Of a stretch of DNA of 64,000 nucleotides, positions 1-8,172 are shown piece after piece (position 1 is the stretch's first letter; each line of letters begins with the position of its first letter). The DNA is taken from NCBI GenBank assembly GCA_902774015.1, contig CACYHB010000004.1:210687-274686 (forward strand), in the 5' to 3' direction. Source of the stretch: Oscillospiraceae bacterium. GTDB taxonomy: Bacteria; Bacillota; Clostridia; Oscillospirales; Oscillospiraceae. The notes beneath the pieces are model-generated. The model ran no database searches. It saw nothing but the letters and a program-made list of their open reading frames with translations, and was not told the origin of the DNA. The position numbers were made by a program, and so were the translations under genes.

Positions 1-282
1 ACCCTCGCGGTGGGCGACTCTGGCCATAGCCAGATACATGCCGACCTCGGAGCACTCGCCCTCAAAGTTGGAACGCAGCCCGGCGATGATCTCTTCGCGG
101 ACTTCCTCGGGGACCTCATCGGGAAAGACTTTGCCGACGCCGACCACATGCTCGGAAGCCCAGCTCAGCTCCTCAGCCTGAAGGGTGAACTTGGAACCGG
201 GAACCTTGCACACGGGGCATTTTTCGGGGGGCGTATCGCCCTCATGGACGTAGCCGCAGACGGGACATACCCATTTTTTCAT
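1..282 (-). CDS. Rubredoxin-rubrerythrin protein (NADH peroxidase type), C-terminus beyond window
   Basis: The 94 visible residues open with a rubredoxin iron site: CPVCGY at residues 6-11 and CPVC about 12 residues later, the paired CxxC knuckles of an Fe(SCys)4 centre. A helical segment follows with EGECSE-like glutamates, as in the first helix of the rubrerythrin di-iron four-helix bundle. Rubredoxin first and ferritin-like domain second is the 'reverse' rubrerythrin order, usual for NADH-dependent peroxide reductases of anaerobes; cytoplasmic peroxide defence is the expected role. The start at 282 is set by AGGAGG about 11 bases upstream. The di-iron ligands of the rest of the bundle lie outside the window, so activity cannot be judged. 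Confidence 0.85.
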   Translation of the reverse strand, partial: MKKWVCPVCGYVHEGDTPPEKCPVCKVPGSKFTLQAEELSWASEHVVGVGKVFPDEVPEEVREEIIAGLRSNFEGECSEVGMYLAMARVAHREG

Positions 283-380
283 ACGATAGAATCCTCCTGT
301 TTTTGTTATCTTCAGCGTAATCTCGCTTGCCCTCAATGTAGCATGCGAGTCCGTTTTTGTAAAGGGTCTTTGCAAAAAAT

Positions 381-1445
381 TCACGGGTTCAAGCTGTCTT
401 CCCCGGGCCCCTCCGCGAGCTCTTGCAGCGCGGGCGCGGCGGCCTCGCCGAAGAGCCGGATGGCGGCGAGGGCCTCCTGCAGCGTGTTGCCGCTGCTGCC
501 CACCTCGAGGATCAGGGAGCCGCGGGTCAGATGCTGGTTGTAGCGCTGCGGCACCAGGGACACCGGGCGCATCAGCGTGGGATGTCGCATGCTCACACGC
601 TCCTGCAGATACAGCGCCAGCGCCAGGTTTTCCCGCCAGTCCGGGTGGCTCAGGCCGCTCTCGTCCGTGCCGGAGAGCAGCATGATCTGGCTTGCCACGG
701 TGCCCTCCTCCTCGGCCATGGTCTTGTACACCACGCCGTCGGCGCCCAGGGCGTCCCGGTGCAGATCCAGCACCACGGCGATATTCGGGTACTCCGCCAG
801 ATAGCGCTCCACCGCCTCGCCGGAGCGCGTGTAGGAGCCGGTGTAGCTGGGGTAATCGTAGATTTCCCGGTCGTGCAGGACGCGGAGGCCCGCCTGCTCG
901 AAAACGGCCGCCAGCTCGTCCCCCACGCGGATGACGCTGCAGCGCTCGTCGGCGGTGCGGCGGTTGTCGTTGGCCTCGTAGCGGTCCAGCCCCGCCGGGG
1001 TATAGGCCTCGCTGCCGTGGGTGTGCAGGATCAGGATCTGCGGACCCTCGGCGGGCAGGCGCAGCGACGGGCCCCGGCGCAGCAGCTCCTGCGCGTCTAC
1101 GCTGTAGGCCGTCTCGTTTTTGATGGCGAGACCGCCGCGGATGGTGGTCTCCCGGATCTCATCCGGGCTCACCGACTCCATCACGCTCACAAGCGCCGCC
1201 TCTTCGGTCCCGGCGGCCCAGGCGGGCTCGGAGCTCCCGGCGGGGCTGTCCGTCTCTGCGGAGCTGCCCGCAGGCGGAGCGAAGCTCTCCTCCGCGGGTT
1301 CGGGCAGCCCTGCCTCTAAACGCACATTCCGCATCCGCCCCTCCTCGATGGCGGCTGCGGCGCGCTGCCGCAGCGGCGTGCCCGCAAACAGATACAGGCT
1401 CATCAGCGCAAGTCCCAGCGCCGCGAGCCTTCCGGAAAGCCGCAT
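381..1445 (-). CDS. spoIIP: Stage II sporulation protein P (SpoIIP)
   Basis: SpoIIP is the amidase/endopeptidase that, with SpoIID and SpoIIM, thins septal peptidoglycan so that the mother-cell membrane can engulf the forespore. The 354-residue protein has an N-terminal membrane anchor (about residues 7-25), a low-complexity acidic linker to about 80, and the family domain carrying HTHGSEAY (141-148) and DLHRDA (227-232), the conserved metal and catalytic motifs. It ends with the usual RGSLILEVG segment. Length fits the family. It stands alone, divergent from the plus-strand operon starting at 1552. It is direct evidence that the organism sporulates. Confidence 0.93.
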   Translation of the reverse strand: MRLSGRLAALGLALMSLYLFAGTPLRQRAAAAIEEGRMRNVRLEAGLPEPAEESFAPPAGSSAETDSPAGSSEPAWAAGTEEAALVSVMESVSPDEIRETTIRGGLAIKNETAYSVDAQELLRRGPSLRLPAEGPQILILHTHGSEAYTPAGLDRYEANDNRRTADERCSVIRVGDELAAVFEQAGLRVLHDREIYDYPSYTGSYTRSGEAVERYLAEYPNIAVVLDLHRDALGADGVVYKTMAEEEGTVASQIMLLSGTDESGLSHPDWRENLALALYLQERVSMRHPTLMRPVSLVPQRYNQHLTRGSLILEVGSSGNTLQEALAAIRLFGEAAAPALQELAEGPGEDSLNP

Positions 1446-1551
1446 TCACTCACCCCCGGGAGCCATCCTATGCGCCCGGATCCTACGTCATGCCTCCCGC
1501 CTTGCCAAGGGCGCTTTTTCGTGATATATTGACCCCAAAGGAGTGATTCTT

Positions 1552-1803
1552 ATGACCTATTCTTACCGCCCCCGGGGCGTCTGCTCCCAGCGCATGGACA
1601 TTGAACTCAACGGCAGCACCATCGAATCCGTGAAGGTGATCGGCGGCTGCGACGGCAACCTCCAGGGGATTTCCCGCCTCGTGGCCGGCATGGACGTGGA
1701 CGAAGCCATCTCCCGGCTGGAGGGCATCCGCTGCGGCTTCAAGCCCACCTCCTGCCCCGACCAGCTGGCGCAGGCGCTCAAGGCCTGCAAGGCGGAGGCA
1801 TGA
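1552..1803 (+). CDS. TSCPD domain small protein (TIGR03905 type)
   Basis: An 83-residue protein of the short TSCPD family, the module also found at the C-terminus of ribonucleotide reductases. It has GGCDGN in the middle and ends with the family pattern C-G-x-K-x-T-S-C-P-D-Q (GFKPTSCPDQLAQAL), with cysteines placed to bind metal. Free-standing copies are common in Clostridia and have no proven function. ATG 1552 is chosen over an in-frame codon at 1543 because AAAGGAG lies 8 bases upstream. The stop overlaps the next start in an ATGA junction, so it heads a tightly coupled operon with the SleB-like lipoprotein. Confidence 0.85.
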   Translation: MTYSYRPRGVCSQRMDIELNGSTIESVKVIGGCDGNLQGISRLVAGMDVDEAISRLEGIRCGFKPTSCPDQLAQALKACKAEA

Positions 1804-2687
1804 GACGGCTGGCCGCGCTGCTGCTCTGCGTCCTTCTGCTCTCCGGCTGCGCGGCCGCGCCGGAGCGAAACTCTGTGCCGACGGCGGAGCCAGCCGCCCC
1901 ATCGCCGCTGCCCACCGCGCCGGAGCACCCCTATGAGCCGCTGCGGGTCTATCTGGACGGGCTGCTGACGGATCGCGGCTATCTGCGAAACGGTACGGCC
2001 TATCTCGCGCCGGAGACGATCTGCGCCTATTACGGGCTGGCGCACGAGGAGACGGCGGATGCGCAGAACTTTTCCCTGACGCTGCCCGGTCTCACGGTGA
2101 CAGGCAGCCGAAACCTCTCCTGGTTCCTGGCCGACGGGCGTTATCTCTATGCGCCGGACGGCTGGATCGAGGCGGACGGGCGGCTGTATCTGCCTGCGGA
2201 GACGATCGAGCATATCTTCGGCCTGCCTGTGACGCTCTCCGGCGAGCCTCTCCGCGCCGAAGTGGGCAGCACCGGATACCGGCTGCTGCAGGGCGGGGAG
2301 GACTATTACGAGAAGGCCTTCCACGCCGACGATCTGTACTGGCTGGAGCACATCATCTACGCCGAGGCGCACCATGAGTCCCTCGCCTGCCAGATCGGCG
2401 TGGGCAACGTGGTGCTCAACCGTCTCGCGCACCGCGATTTTCCCGGTACGATCACGGGCGTGGTGCTGGACCGGGAGCACACGGTGCAGTTTGAGCCCGT
2501 GGGCTCCGGCGAGGTGGCCGCCGAGCCGGACGAGACGGCAAGGATCGCGGCTCGCCTCTGCCTGGAGGGCTTCAATACCGCGGGCGACAGTCTGTATTTT
2601 GTCAACCCCGCGCGCGGCGACCCGAGCTGGTTCAGCAGCTCCCTGCGTTTCGTCTGCCGCATCGGCCATCTGGACTTTTACCGCTGA
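1800..2687 (+). CDS. Cell wall hydrolase lipoprotein, SleB (Hydrolase_2) domain
   Basis: Predicted lipoprotein: a hydrophobic signal of about 16 residues ends at Cys17 in LLSGC, then a Pro/Ala-rich linker. Residues 48-150 contain repeated short beta segments (VYLDGLLTDRGYLRNGTAYLAPETI and RLYLPAETIEHIFGLP) resembling copper-amine-oxidase-N/stalk repeats. Residues 178-295 are the SleB domain, with the family glutamate in IIYAEA (Glu189), then QIGVGNVVLNR and FP-x-TI. SleB enzymes are lytic transglycosylases acting on spore cortex or cell wall. The lipid anchor suggests a membrane-bound wall-remodelling role; the exact substrate is inference. ATGA overlap with the TSCPD gene. Confidence 0.87.
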   Translation: MRRLAALLLCVLLLSGCAAAPERNSVPTAEPAAPSPLPTAPEHPYEPLRVYLDGLLTDRGYLRNGTAYLAPETICAYYGLAHEETADAQNFSLTLPGLTVTGSRNLSWFLADGRYLYAPDGWIEADGRLYLPAETIEHIFGLPVTLSGEPLRAEVGSTGYRLLQGGEDYYEKAFHADDLYWLEHIIYAEAHHESLACQIGVGNVVLNRLAHRDFPGTITGVVLDREHTVQFEPVGSGEVAAEPDETARIAARLCLEGFNTAGDSLYFVNPARGDPSWFSSSLRFVCRIGHLDFYR

Positions 2688-2723
2688 CGCAGGGGATACC
2701 ACAGCCCCGAGAGGTTACTGCAT

Positions 2724-3437
2724 ATGGCAAACGAACTGGAAAGCATTCTGACAGAGGGCTTCGCGGCCCTCGGTCTGTCCCTGGACGGCGAGGCGCTGGC
2801 GCGCTTTCGCCGCTATTATGAGATCCTGAGCGAAAAAAACCGGGTCATGAATCTGACCGCCATCGAGGGTGAGGCGGATTCCGCCCGGCTCCATTTTCTG
2901 GACTGCGCGGCACTGCTGAACTTCACGGATTTTACCGCGAAGCGCGTCATCGACGTGGGCAGCGGCGCGGGCTTCCCGGGGCTCGTGCTCAAGATCGCGC
3001 GGCCGGAAACGGATCTGACCCTGCTGGACAGTCTGGACAAGCGGGTGAAGTTTCTGCGGGAGACCGGCGCCGATCTGGGCTTTGAGGGCCTGCGCTGCGT
3101 CCACGCCCGTGCGGAGGAGCCCCCGGAGGGCTTCCGCCAGGGCTTTGACATCGTCGTATCCCGGGCGGTGGCACGGCTCAACGTGCTGTGCGAGCTGTGC
3201 CTTCCCTTTGCGAAAACCGGTGGGGTCTTTCTTGCCATGAAAGGCCCCGGCGCCGCCGAAGAGCTCAGCGAGGCCAAAAAGGCCGTCAGGCTTCTGGGCG
3301 GACAGATCGAGCACGTGGAGGAGTACCGGATCCCCGGCACCGATCTGCAGCGCATCGTCATCCGCATCCGCAAGGTTTCCGATACGCCCGCCCGCTATCC
3401 CCGCCGCTGGGCGCAGATCAAGAAGGCGCCGCTATGA
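2724..3437 (+). CDS. rsmG: 16S rRNA (guanine527-N7)-methyltransferase RsmG
   Basis: RsmG methylates G527 of 16S rRNA with S-adenosylmethionine. The 237-residue protein shows FRRYYEIL and KNRVMNLTAI near the N-terminus, HFLD at 57-60, the SAM-binding glycine motif VIDVGSGAGFPG (75-86) and the later SRAVA segment, all characteristic of the GidB/RsmG family. Length is normal. Clostridial rsmG is often near trmE and gidA, but here it sits between a wall hydrolase and a lipoprotein. Its stop overlaps the next gene (ATGA at 3434-3437), so translation is probably coupled. Confidence 0.95.
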   Translation: MANELESILTEGFAALGLSLDGEALARFRRYYEILSEKNRVMNLTAIEGEADSARLHFLDCAALLNFTDFTAKRVIDVGSGAGFPGLVLKIARPETDLTLLDSLDKRVKFLRETGADLGFEGLRCVHARAEEPPEGFRQGFDIVVSRAVARLNVLCELCLPFAKTGGVFLAMKGPGAAEELSEAKKAVRLLGGQIEHVEEYRIPGTDLQRIVIRIRKVSDTPARYPRRWAQIKKAPL

Positions 3438-4492
3438 AAAAGGTCCTGTGCGTCCTTCTCTGCGTTCTGCCGCTGCTGTCGCTCTGTGCCTGCGGAAAGC
3501 GGACGGAGGCGCCGTATTCGGCGGTGGTCTGGTGCGCCTCCGACGATCCGCTGCTGCCGGCGCTGCAGCAGGCGGCGGCAGACTACAACAGGAGCCGGAA
3601 AAGCGGTGTTCTCCCCGTCGTGCTGCGGGAATTTGACGGCGAAGCGGCGCTCCTGAACGCCCTGAACACCGCCCGGCCCGATCTGCTGCTCTGTTCCCAC
3701 ACGCTGGCCTTTCCCCTCTTTGAGGAGGGGCTTCTCAGCGACGCCGGGACGGCGCTGCCTTTCCCCGAGGCCCTGGCCGGGCGCTCGGAGGGCATCGGGA
3801 AATGCATTTTCCCCATCGGCAGCCGCGTGCAGCTGCTGGTGAGCCGCGAGGCGCTCAGCCCGGAGCTGGAAGCGCTCTGCGCCCGCGCCGCAGCCTGCGG
3901 CGGCGAGACGAAAAGCCCCTTCCTCGCCGCGGACAGCTATGCCGATCTGCTGTGTCAGAATCTGCTGGGCAGCGGAGAATTCCACGCAGACCGCAGCCGC
4001 GACTGCTTCAGCGCCGCCTTTCAAAGCGCGTGGAACGCTCTGGCCGAGGCCGCCTTCTCCGGCGGGCTCTATACCGGACCGGAGGCCGCGGCCTCCCTGC
4101 TGCCGGGCGGTATCCCTGCGGTCGCCGCCTTTTCCGACACGATGATCGAAACGGATCCGGAGGGCTTCACCCTCTCGCCGCTGTGCGGGGAGGGCGCGCC
4201 GCTTCTGGCCGATCTGCGCTGTCTCGCGGTGATGACCCATGAGGGACGGCAGCAGCGCGGCACCGCCGCCTTTCTCGCCTGGCTCTTCTCCGGTGAGCGG
4301 GCATGCAGGCTTTCGCTGGACGCGGGTCTGATCCCGGCCCTCCCCGGCGGGCAGCCGGAGGGCAGGCTGGAGGAGCTGCTGCTCTCGCTCTCCTCCCGTG
4401 CGCTGTGGCTGCCGGACGGCGGCAGCGATTTTGTGAAAAACCGCGCGGCCTTTGAGGCTGACTGCCGCGCCGCGCTGGACTTGCTAAAATGA
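3434..4492 (+). CDS. Lipoprotein resembling extracellular solute-binding protein
   Basis: 352 residues. Signal sequence with Lys2-Lys3 and a hydrophobic core ends at a lipobox with Cys20 (LSLCAC). The mature part has features of a class-I type-2 periplasmic binding fold: a strand followed by an Ala-rich helix, AAADYNRS, then DLLLCSHTLAFPLFEEGLL, and a late FLAWLFSGERACRLSLDAGLIPALPG segment like the hinge end of sugar-binding proteins. It overlaps rsmG by 4 bases. No permease or ATPase gene lies nearby, so it either serves a distant ABC transporter or has been repurposed. Start ATG 3434 is the only one giving a signal peptide. Substrate unknown. Confidence 0.72.
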   Translation: MKKVLCVLLCVLPLLSLCACGKRTEAPYSAVVWCASDDPLLPALQQAAADYNRSRKSGVLPVVLREFDGEAALLNALNTARPDLLLCSHTLAFPLFEEGLLSDAGTALPFPEALAGRSEGIGKCIFPIGSRVQLLVSREALSPELEALCARAAACGGETKSPFLAADSYADLLCQNLLGSGEFHADRSRDCFSAAFQSAWNALAEAAFSGGLYTGPEAAASLLPGGIPAVAAFSDTMIETDPEGFTLSPLCGEGAPLLADLRCLAVMTHEGRQQRGTAAFLAWLFSGERACRLSLDAGLIPALPGGQPEGRLEELLLSLSSRALWLPDGGSDFVKNRAAFEADCRAALDLLK

Positions 4493-4543
4493 GTCGTCTG
4501 TGTTAAAATATAAGAGTTCAAAAAAATAAAACGAGGTGTCTTT

Positions 4544-5212
4544 ATGGAAGGCTATCGCGTACTGGAAATCAAGCAGAGCGTTTTTGAAAACAACGACCGG
4601 GAGGCCGACAAGCTGCGCGAGCAGCTCAAGAAGGATCGCACCTTCCTGCTCAATCTGATGAGCTCCCCCGGCTCCGGCAAGACCACCACCCTGAAGGCGA
4701 CCATCGCCGCGCTGAAGGACGAATTCCGTATCGGCGTCATGGAGGCCGACATTGACTCCGACGTGGACGCCGCCACCATCGAAAAGACCGGGGCCAAGGT
4801 CATCCAGCTCCACACCGGCGGCATGTGCCACCTGGACGCGGGCATGACCAGGCAGGGCCTCTTGGGTCTCGGCACCGAGGACATCGACTTCGCGATCCTG
4901 GAGAACATCGGCAACCTGGTCTGCCCTGCGGAGTTCGACACCGGCGCCGTGAAGAACGCCATGATCCTCTCCGTCCCCGAAGGGCATGACAAGCCCCTCA
5001 AGTACCCCCTGATGTTCTCCATCTGCGACGTGCTGCTCATCAACAAGATCGACGTGCTGCCCTATTTCGACTTCGACATGGAGGCGTGCAAAAAGTACGT
5101 CCTGCGCCTGAATCCCAACATGAAGATCATCCCCATCTGCGCCCGCACCGGCGAGGGCATCGACGAATTCGCCCAGTGGCTGCGCGAGCAGATCACCGCG
5201 TGGAACGGCTGA
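4544..5212 (+). CDS. hypB: Hydrogenase/urease nickel incorporation GTPase HypB
   Basis: HypB is a SIMIBI-class GTPase that helps insert nickel into [NiFe]-hydrogenase. The 222-residue protein has Walker A MSSPGSGKTT (39-48), a metal/switch segment with EADIDSDVDAATI, TGGMCHLDAGM (metal-site Cys-His), ENIGNLVCPAEFD, and the guanine-specificity NKID. The poly-histidine N-terminus of some HypB proteins is absent. No hypA, hypC-F or hydrogenase structural gene is in the window, so its target cannot be seen; it could also supply another nickel enzyme. GAGG lies 8 bases before the ATG. It follows the lipoprotein by 51 bases on the same strand. Confidence 0.93.
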   Translation: MEGYRVLEIKQSVFENNDREADKLREQLKKDRTFLLNLMSSPGSGKTTTLKATIAALKDEFRIGVMEADIDSDVDAATIEKTGAKVIQLHTGGMCHLDAGMTRQGLLGLGTEDIDFAILENIGNLVCPAEFDTGAVKNAMILSVPEGHDKPLKYPLMFSICDVLLINKIDVLPYFDFDMEACKKYVLRLNPNMKIIPICARTGEGIDEFAQWLREQITAWNG

Positions 5213-5356
5213 GGGATCCGAAAGCGAGAGGACAGACGGCAAGAGGCTTTTCACACAGGCGCGATTGCCGCCGAAAAAGCGCCTGTCCTTCCCCCGGTTG
5301 CCGCGGCGCTCCTGCTCTGCCCGGAGAAGCTGATACGCTGAACACTTTATGGCGTT

Positions 5357-5385
5357 TTGCCATCCTATAGTCTTGTCATTATGAT
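5357..5385 (+). promoter_or_regulatory. Possible promoter before the TPR-like gene
   Basis: TTGCCA at 5357-5362 and TATGAT at 5380-5385 are separated by 17 bases. If real, transcription would begin only a few bases before ATG 5396, leaving an almost leaderless message, so this is a weak call. Confidence 0.35.
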
Positions 5386-5395
5386 AGAGGTAGAT

Positions 5396-5944
5396 ATGGA
5401 CGAAAGAAAAAACAGCATCTACGCCCAGGCGACGTCCCTGATGCAGGAGGACACGGAGGAGAGTCTGCAGCAGGCCATGGCGCTCTTTGCCTCGATCCGT
5501 GGCTGGCGGGATGCAGACCGGCAGTCTGCCCGCTGCCGCACCAGGCAGAATCGGAAGCTCTGGCAGAAGGAGTATGCCCAGCTGAAGGCGGAGGAGGACC
5601 AGTATACGGCCAGGGTGGCCCGAAGGAAAAAGATCGGAATCATCGCCTTGACAGCCTTGTTGCTGATCGCCGTCGTGACCACCGCCGTATCCCTGCATCG
5701 GTTTTGGCGATACAGCCATGCGGTGGACTGCTTCATGGCCGGGGAATACAAACGGGCGGCGGAAACCTTTCAGGCCATGGATGGTTACAAGGATTCCAGG
5801 CTCAGGGTCTATCATTCCGCCGTGGGCATGTACCGGGTCGGGCAATACGAGGAGGCCCTCTCCTACTTTCTGTGGCTGGACGGTGATTACGACAACGGAT
5901 ATCATATCAAAAGGTGCTACGAGCGCCTGGAAGGAAAGCCGTAA
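5396..5944 (+). CDS. Single-pass membrane protein with TPR-like repeats
   Basis: 182 residues, unknown function. One helix-pair repeat lies in residues 20-47 (EESLQQAMALFASIRGWRDADRQSA). A charged stretch and one membrane segment follow (about 80-100), then two further TPR-like units (106-138 and 140-170) with the MDGYKDS signature common in clostridial membrane TPR proteins. The topology suggests repeats on both sides of the membrane, probably for protein contacts. Start ATG 5396 (MDERK) has GAGG 5 bases upstream; in-frame upstream starts lack a ribosome site. Followed directly by a strong terminator shared with coaX. Confidence 0.7.
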   Translation: MDERKNSIYAQATSLMQEDTEESLQQAMALFASIRGWRDADRQSARCRTRQNRKLWQKEYAQLKAEEDQYTARVARRKKIGIIALTALLLIAVVTTAVSLHRFWRYSHAVDCFMAGEYKRAAETFQAMDGYKDSRLRVYHSAVGMYRVGQYEEALSYFLWLDGDYDNGYHIKRCYERLEGKP

Positions 5945-5950
5945 GGCTGC

Positions 5951-5993
5951 CATCAAAAAAGGAGACGGCAATAACCGTCTCCTTTTTTTGATG
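5951..5993. terminator. Bidirectional intrinsic terminator
   Basis: Stem GGAGACGG/CCGTCTCC, extended by an A-run on the left and a T-run on the right (total stem about 17 bp, loop CAATAA). It separates the converging TPR-like gene and coaX and can serve both strands. Confidence 0.9.
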
Positions 5994-6001
5994 CTTTTTC
6001 G

Positions 6002-6769
6002 TTATTTGTTGTTTTTCTCCCACAGGACCCAGAGGCCCTTGAGCAGCAGATCGTCGTCACAGGCGATCTCGTGGCGGCAGCAGGCGATGATGCCCTGGGC
6101 CAGCCCGCCCGTGGCGATATGAGCGCAGGGATAACCCAACTCCTCCTCCATACGGTCGATCATGCCGTCGATGGCGGCGGCGGTGCCGTAGACCGCGGCG
6201 GAGCGCATGCAGTCCACCGTGTTGGTGCCGATGACCTTTTTGGGGGCCATGATGGAAATATCCGGCAGCAGGCTCGTCCCGGAGGCCAGGGCCGCCATGC
6301 CCAGCTTCACGCCCGGCAGGATCGCGCCGCCGCGGAAGCAGCCGTCCTTATCAATGACCGTGATGGTGGTGGCGGTGCCCAGATCCATGACGATGACCGG
6401 CGCGCCGACGCAGTGCACGGCCGCGACGCCGCCCACTACCAGGTCGCCCGCCACGGTGCCGGGATCGTCCACCCGCAGGTTCAGCCCCGTCTTGACGCCG
6501 GGGCCGACCACCATGCAGTCAAGCCCGGTGACCGCCCTGACGGCGGCGAGCATGGCTCTGTTCACCGGCGGCACCACCGAGGAGTAGATGGCTCCCTCAA
6601 AGCCCGCCGCGTCCACGCCGTAGAGGTCGAAGAGCTGCTTGAGCTTGACGGCGTACTCCGCGTCCGTCTGGTTGACGTCCGTGTGGATACGGACGATGTT
6701 GAGGATCTTGCCGTCCTCGATGCAGCCGAGAACGATGTTGGTATTGCCCACGTCGATGGCGAGGATCAT
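6002..6769 (-). CDS. coaX: Type III pantothenate kinase CoaX
   Basis: CoaX phosphorylates pantothenate with ATP, the first step of coenzyme A synthesis. The 255-residue protein has the ASKHA phosphate motif DVGNTN (6-11), the substrate segment VVGPGVKTGLN, GDLVVGG, and the second phosphate motif MDLGTATT followed by the conserved GGAILPGV loop. Length matches the family. It lies 22 bases downstream of an ECF S component on the same strand, an arrangement that supports pantothenate as the transported vitamin. No biotin operon repressor (BirA) fusion is present. Confidence 0.95.
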   Translation of the reverse strand: MILAIDVGNTNIVLGCIEDGKILNIVRIHTDVNQTDAEYAVKLKQLFDLYGVDAAGFEGAIYSSVVPPVNRAMLAAVRAVTGLDCMVVGPGVKTGLNLRVDDPGTVAGDLVVGGVAAVHCVGAPVIVMDLGTATTITVIDKDGCFRGGAILPGVKLGMAALASGTSLLPDISIMAPKKVIGTNTVDCMRSAAVYGTAAAIDGMIDRMEEELGYPCAHIATGGLAQGIIACCRHEIACDDDLLLKGLWVLWEKNNK

Positions 6770-6791
6770 GGAGCCGCCTCCTTGTCTGTTT

Positions 6792-7376
6792 TCAGTGGTT
6801 GTCCTTCCGGCCGATCTTGATGAGCCGGACGATGACCGGGCTGAGCACGATGTTCACCAGCAGCTCAAACAGGAAGTTCGCGCCGACCAGGCCGAAGATC
6901 ATGTAGTTGCCCACGCTGGGAAAGCCCATCGCGGTGGCCCACTCGGTGATGGTGGGCATAAAAAAGAGCACACAACCCACAAGGAAGATGCCGGTGTTCA
7001 CCACGGGGGCGGCCACGGCGGCGAGGATCACGGCGAGCCAGCCGTTGAGCTTCTCCAGCGCCCGGTACACGAGGCCTGCGCAGAGGCCGGCGAGCGCGCC
7101 TTTCACCAGGACGGTCAGGACCGTCCCCAGGGGATTGACCGCGAGAAAGGCCGCGGCGTCACCGGAGAGGAGCACCACCATGCCGAACACGAAGCCGAGC
7201 CAGGCGCCCGCAAGAGGGCCGTACAGCGCGGCGCCCACGACGATGGGGATCAGGACCAGAGAGATGGAGAAGGGGCCGAAGCGGATAAAGGCTCCCAGAA
7301 ACTGGAGGACGACGACGATGGCGGTAAAAAGCGCCAGCCCCGTCAGGGTGCGGGTCGAAATGCGTTTTGATTCCAT
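6792..7376 (-). CDS. ECF transporter S component, probably for pantothenate
   Basis: 194-residue integral membrane protein with about six membrane helices, small-residue-rich, containing LYGPLAGAWLGFVFGMVVLL, the family's conserved loop between helices. S components bind the vitamin and use a shared EcfA/A'/T module. Substrate is inferred as pantothenate from its operon with coaX (22-base gap). ATG 7376 (MESKR) has AGAAAGGA 7 bases upstream; the longer open frame upstream crosses the promoter. Its own ATPases are not adjacent; the EcfA/T set at 18-21 kb is linked to another S component. Confidence 0.82.
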   Translation of the reverse strand: MESKRISTRTLTGLALFTAIVVVLQFLGAFIRFGPFSISLVLIPIVVGAALYGPLAGAWLGFVFGMVVLLSGDAAAFLAVNPLGTVLTVLVKGALAGLCAGLVYRALEKLNGWLAVILAAVAAPVVNTGIFLVGCVLFFMPTITEWATAMGFPSVGNYMIFGLVGANFLFELLVNIVLSPVIVRLIKIGRKDNH

Positions 7377-7428
7377 ATTCAATTCCTTTCTGCTGTCGCC
7401 CCGGTCCGGCCGGGTGCGGCGCACTGTG

Positions 7429-7457
7429 ATTGTAGTCTCGCAGCCGGACTTTGTCAA
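7429..7457 (-). promoter_or_regulatory. Sigma-A promoter for the ECF-S/coaX operon
   Basis: Read on the minus strand: TTGACA (7457-7452), 17-base spacer, TACAAT (7434-7429). The predicted leader to ATG 7376 is only about 45 bases, too short for a riboswitch. Confidence 0.75.
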
Positions 7458-7558
7458 GCCGCAAGACTTCTTCAGCACCAAACAGGACGAAGAGCGGCGG
7501 AAAATGTTCCCGGGTCCGGACTTCCGCCACGGCGGCTGAATCATTTTTTCTATTCTTC

Positions 7559-7587
7559 TGAAACTTTTTTCCCGGAAGCGGCGTTAT
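7559..7587 (+). promoter_or_regulatory. ECF-sigma-type promoter (TGAAAC / CGTT)
   Basis: TGAAAC at 7559-7564 and CGTTAT at 7582-7587 with a 17-base spacer, in front of the ECF sigma gene. This resembles Bacillus ECF promoters (TGAAAC...CGTA/CGTC), not sigma-A. It suggests autoregulation by the sigma factor encoded at 7615. Confidence 0.6.
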
Positions 7588-7614
7588 TCAGGGTGAAAGG
7601 AGGTGGGTGCAGCG

Positions 7615-8172
7615 ATGCATGACGCGGAGATCGTCGCACTCTACTGGCAGCGCGAGCCGGCGGCCATTGACGAGAGCGCCCGGAAATACGGCGCCTACTG
7701 CCGCAGCATTGCCCGGAACATCCTCAATAACGACGAAGACGCAGAGGAGTGCCTCAACGACACCTGGCTCGGCGCCTGGAACAGCATGCCGGAGCACCGG
7801 CCCGAAAGGCTCGGCCCCTATCTGGGGAAGCTCACCCGCTGGCTGAGTCTCAGCCGGCGTCGGAAGCAGGGCCGGGAAAAGAACGGCGGCGGTGAGGCGG
7901 CCCTTGCGCTGGAGGAGCTGGCCGAGTGCCTGCCCGGCGGGGAGGACACGGAGCGGGAAATCGAGCTCCGGGAGCTTGGCCGCGCCCTCAACCGTTTGCT
8001 GGACGCCATGAGGCCGGAGGAGCGCTCCGTTTTTCTGGCGCGCTACTGGCTCTGCGCGCCCATCGCAGAGATCGCCGCCCGCCACGGCTTTACCCAGGGC
8101 AAGGTCAAGACCATGCTGCGCCGCAGCAGGCTGAAGCTGCAGAAGCAGCTCAGGGAGGAGGGGTATCGATGA
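7615..8172 (+). CDS. ECF-type RNA polymerase sigma factor
   Basis: 185 residues with region 2 in the N-terminal half (ARKYGAYCRSIARNILNNDEDAEECLNDTWLGAWNSMP, the DAEEC-NDT pattern that melts and reads the -10 region) and region 4 in the C-terminal half (MRPEERSVFLARYWLCAPIAEIAARHGFTQGKVKTMLRRSRLKLQKQL, a helix-turn-helix). It lacks regions 1 and 3, as expected for group IV. AGGAGG ends 11 bases before ATG 7615; a GTG at 7603 overlaps that site and is less likely. It overlaps the next gene by ATGA, the usual sigma/anti-sigma arrangement. Confidence 0.92.
   Translation: MHDAEIVALYWQREPAAIDESARKYGAYCRSIARNILNNDEDAEECLNDTWLGAWNSMPEHRPERLGPYLGKLTRWLSLSRRRKQGREKNGGGEAALALEELAECLPGGEDTEREIELRELGRALNRLLDAMRPEERSVFLARYWLCAPIAEIAARHGFTQGKVKTMLRRSRLKLQKQLREEGYR

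Noticed and set aside
5213-5395. Possible small gene or RNA between hypB and the TPR-like gene
   Set aside because: Only an 8-bp ACAGGCGC/GCGCCTGT hairpin is visible; no ribosome site, no known RNA motif.
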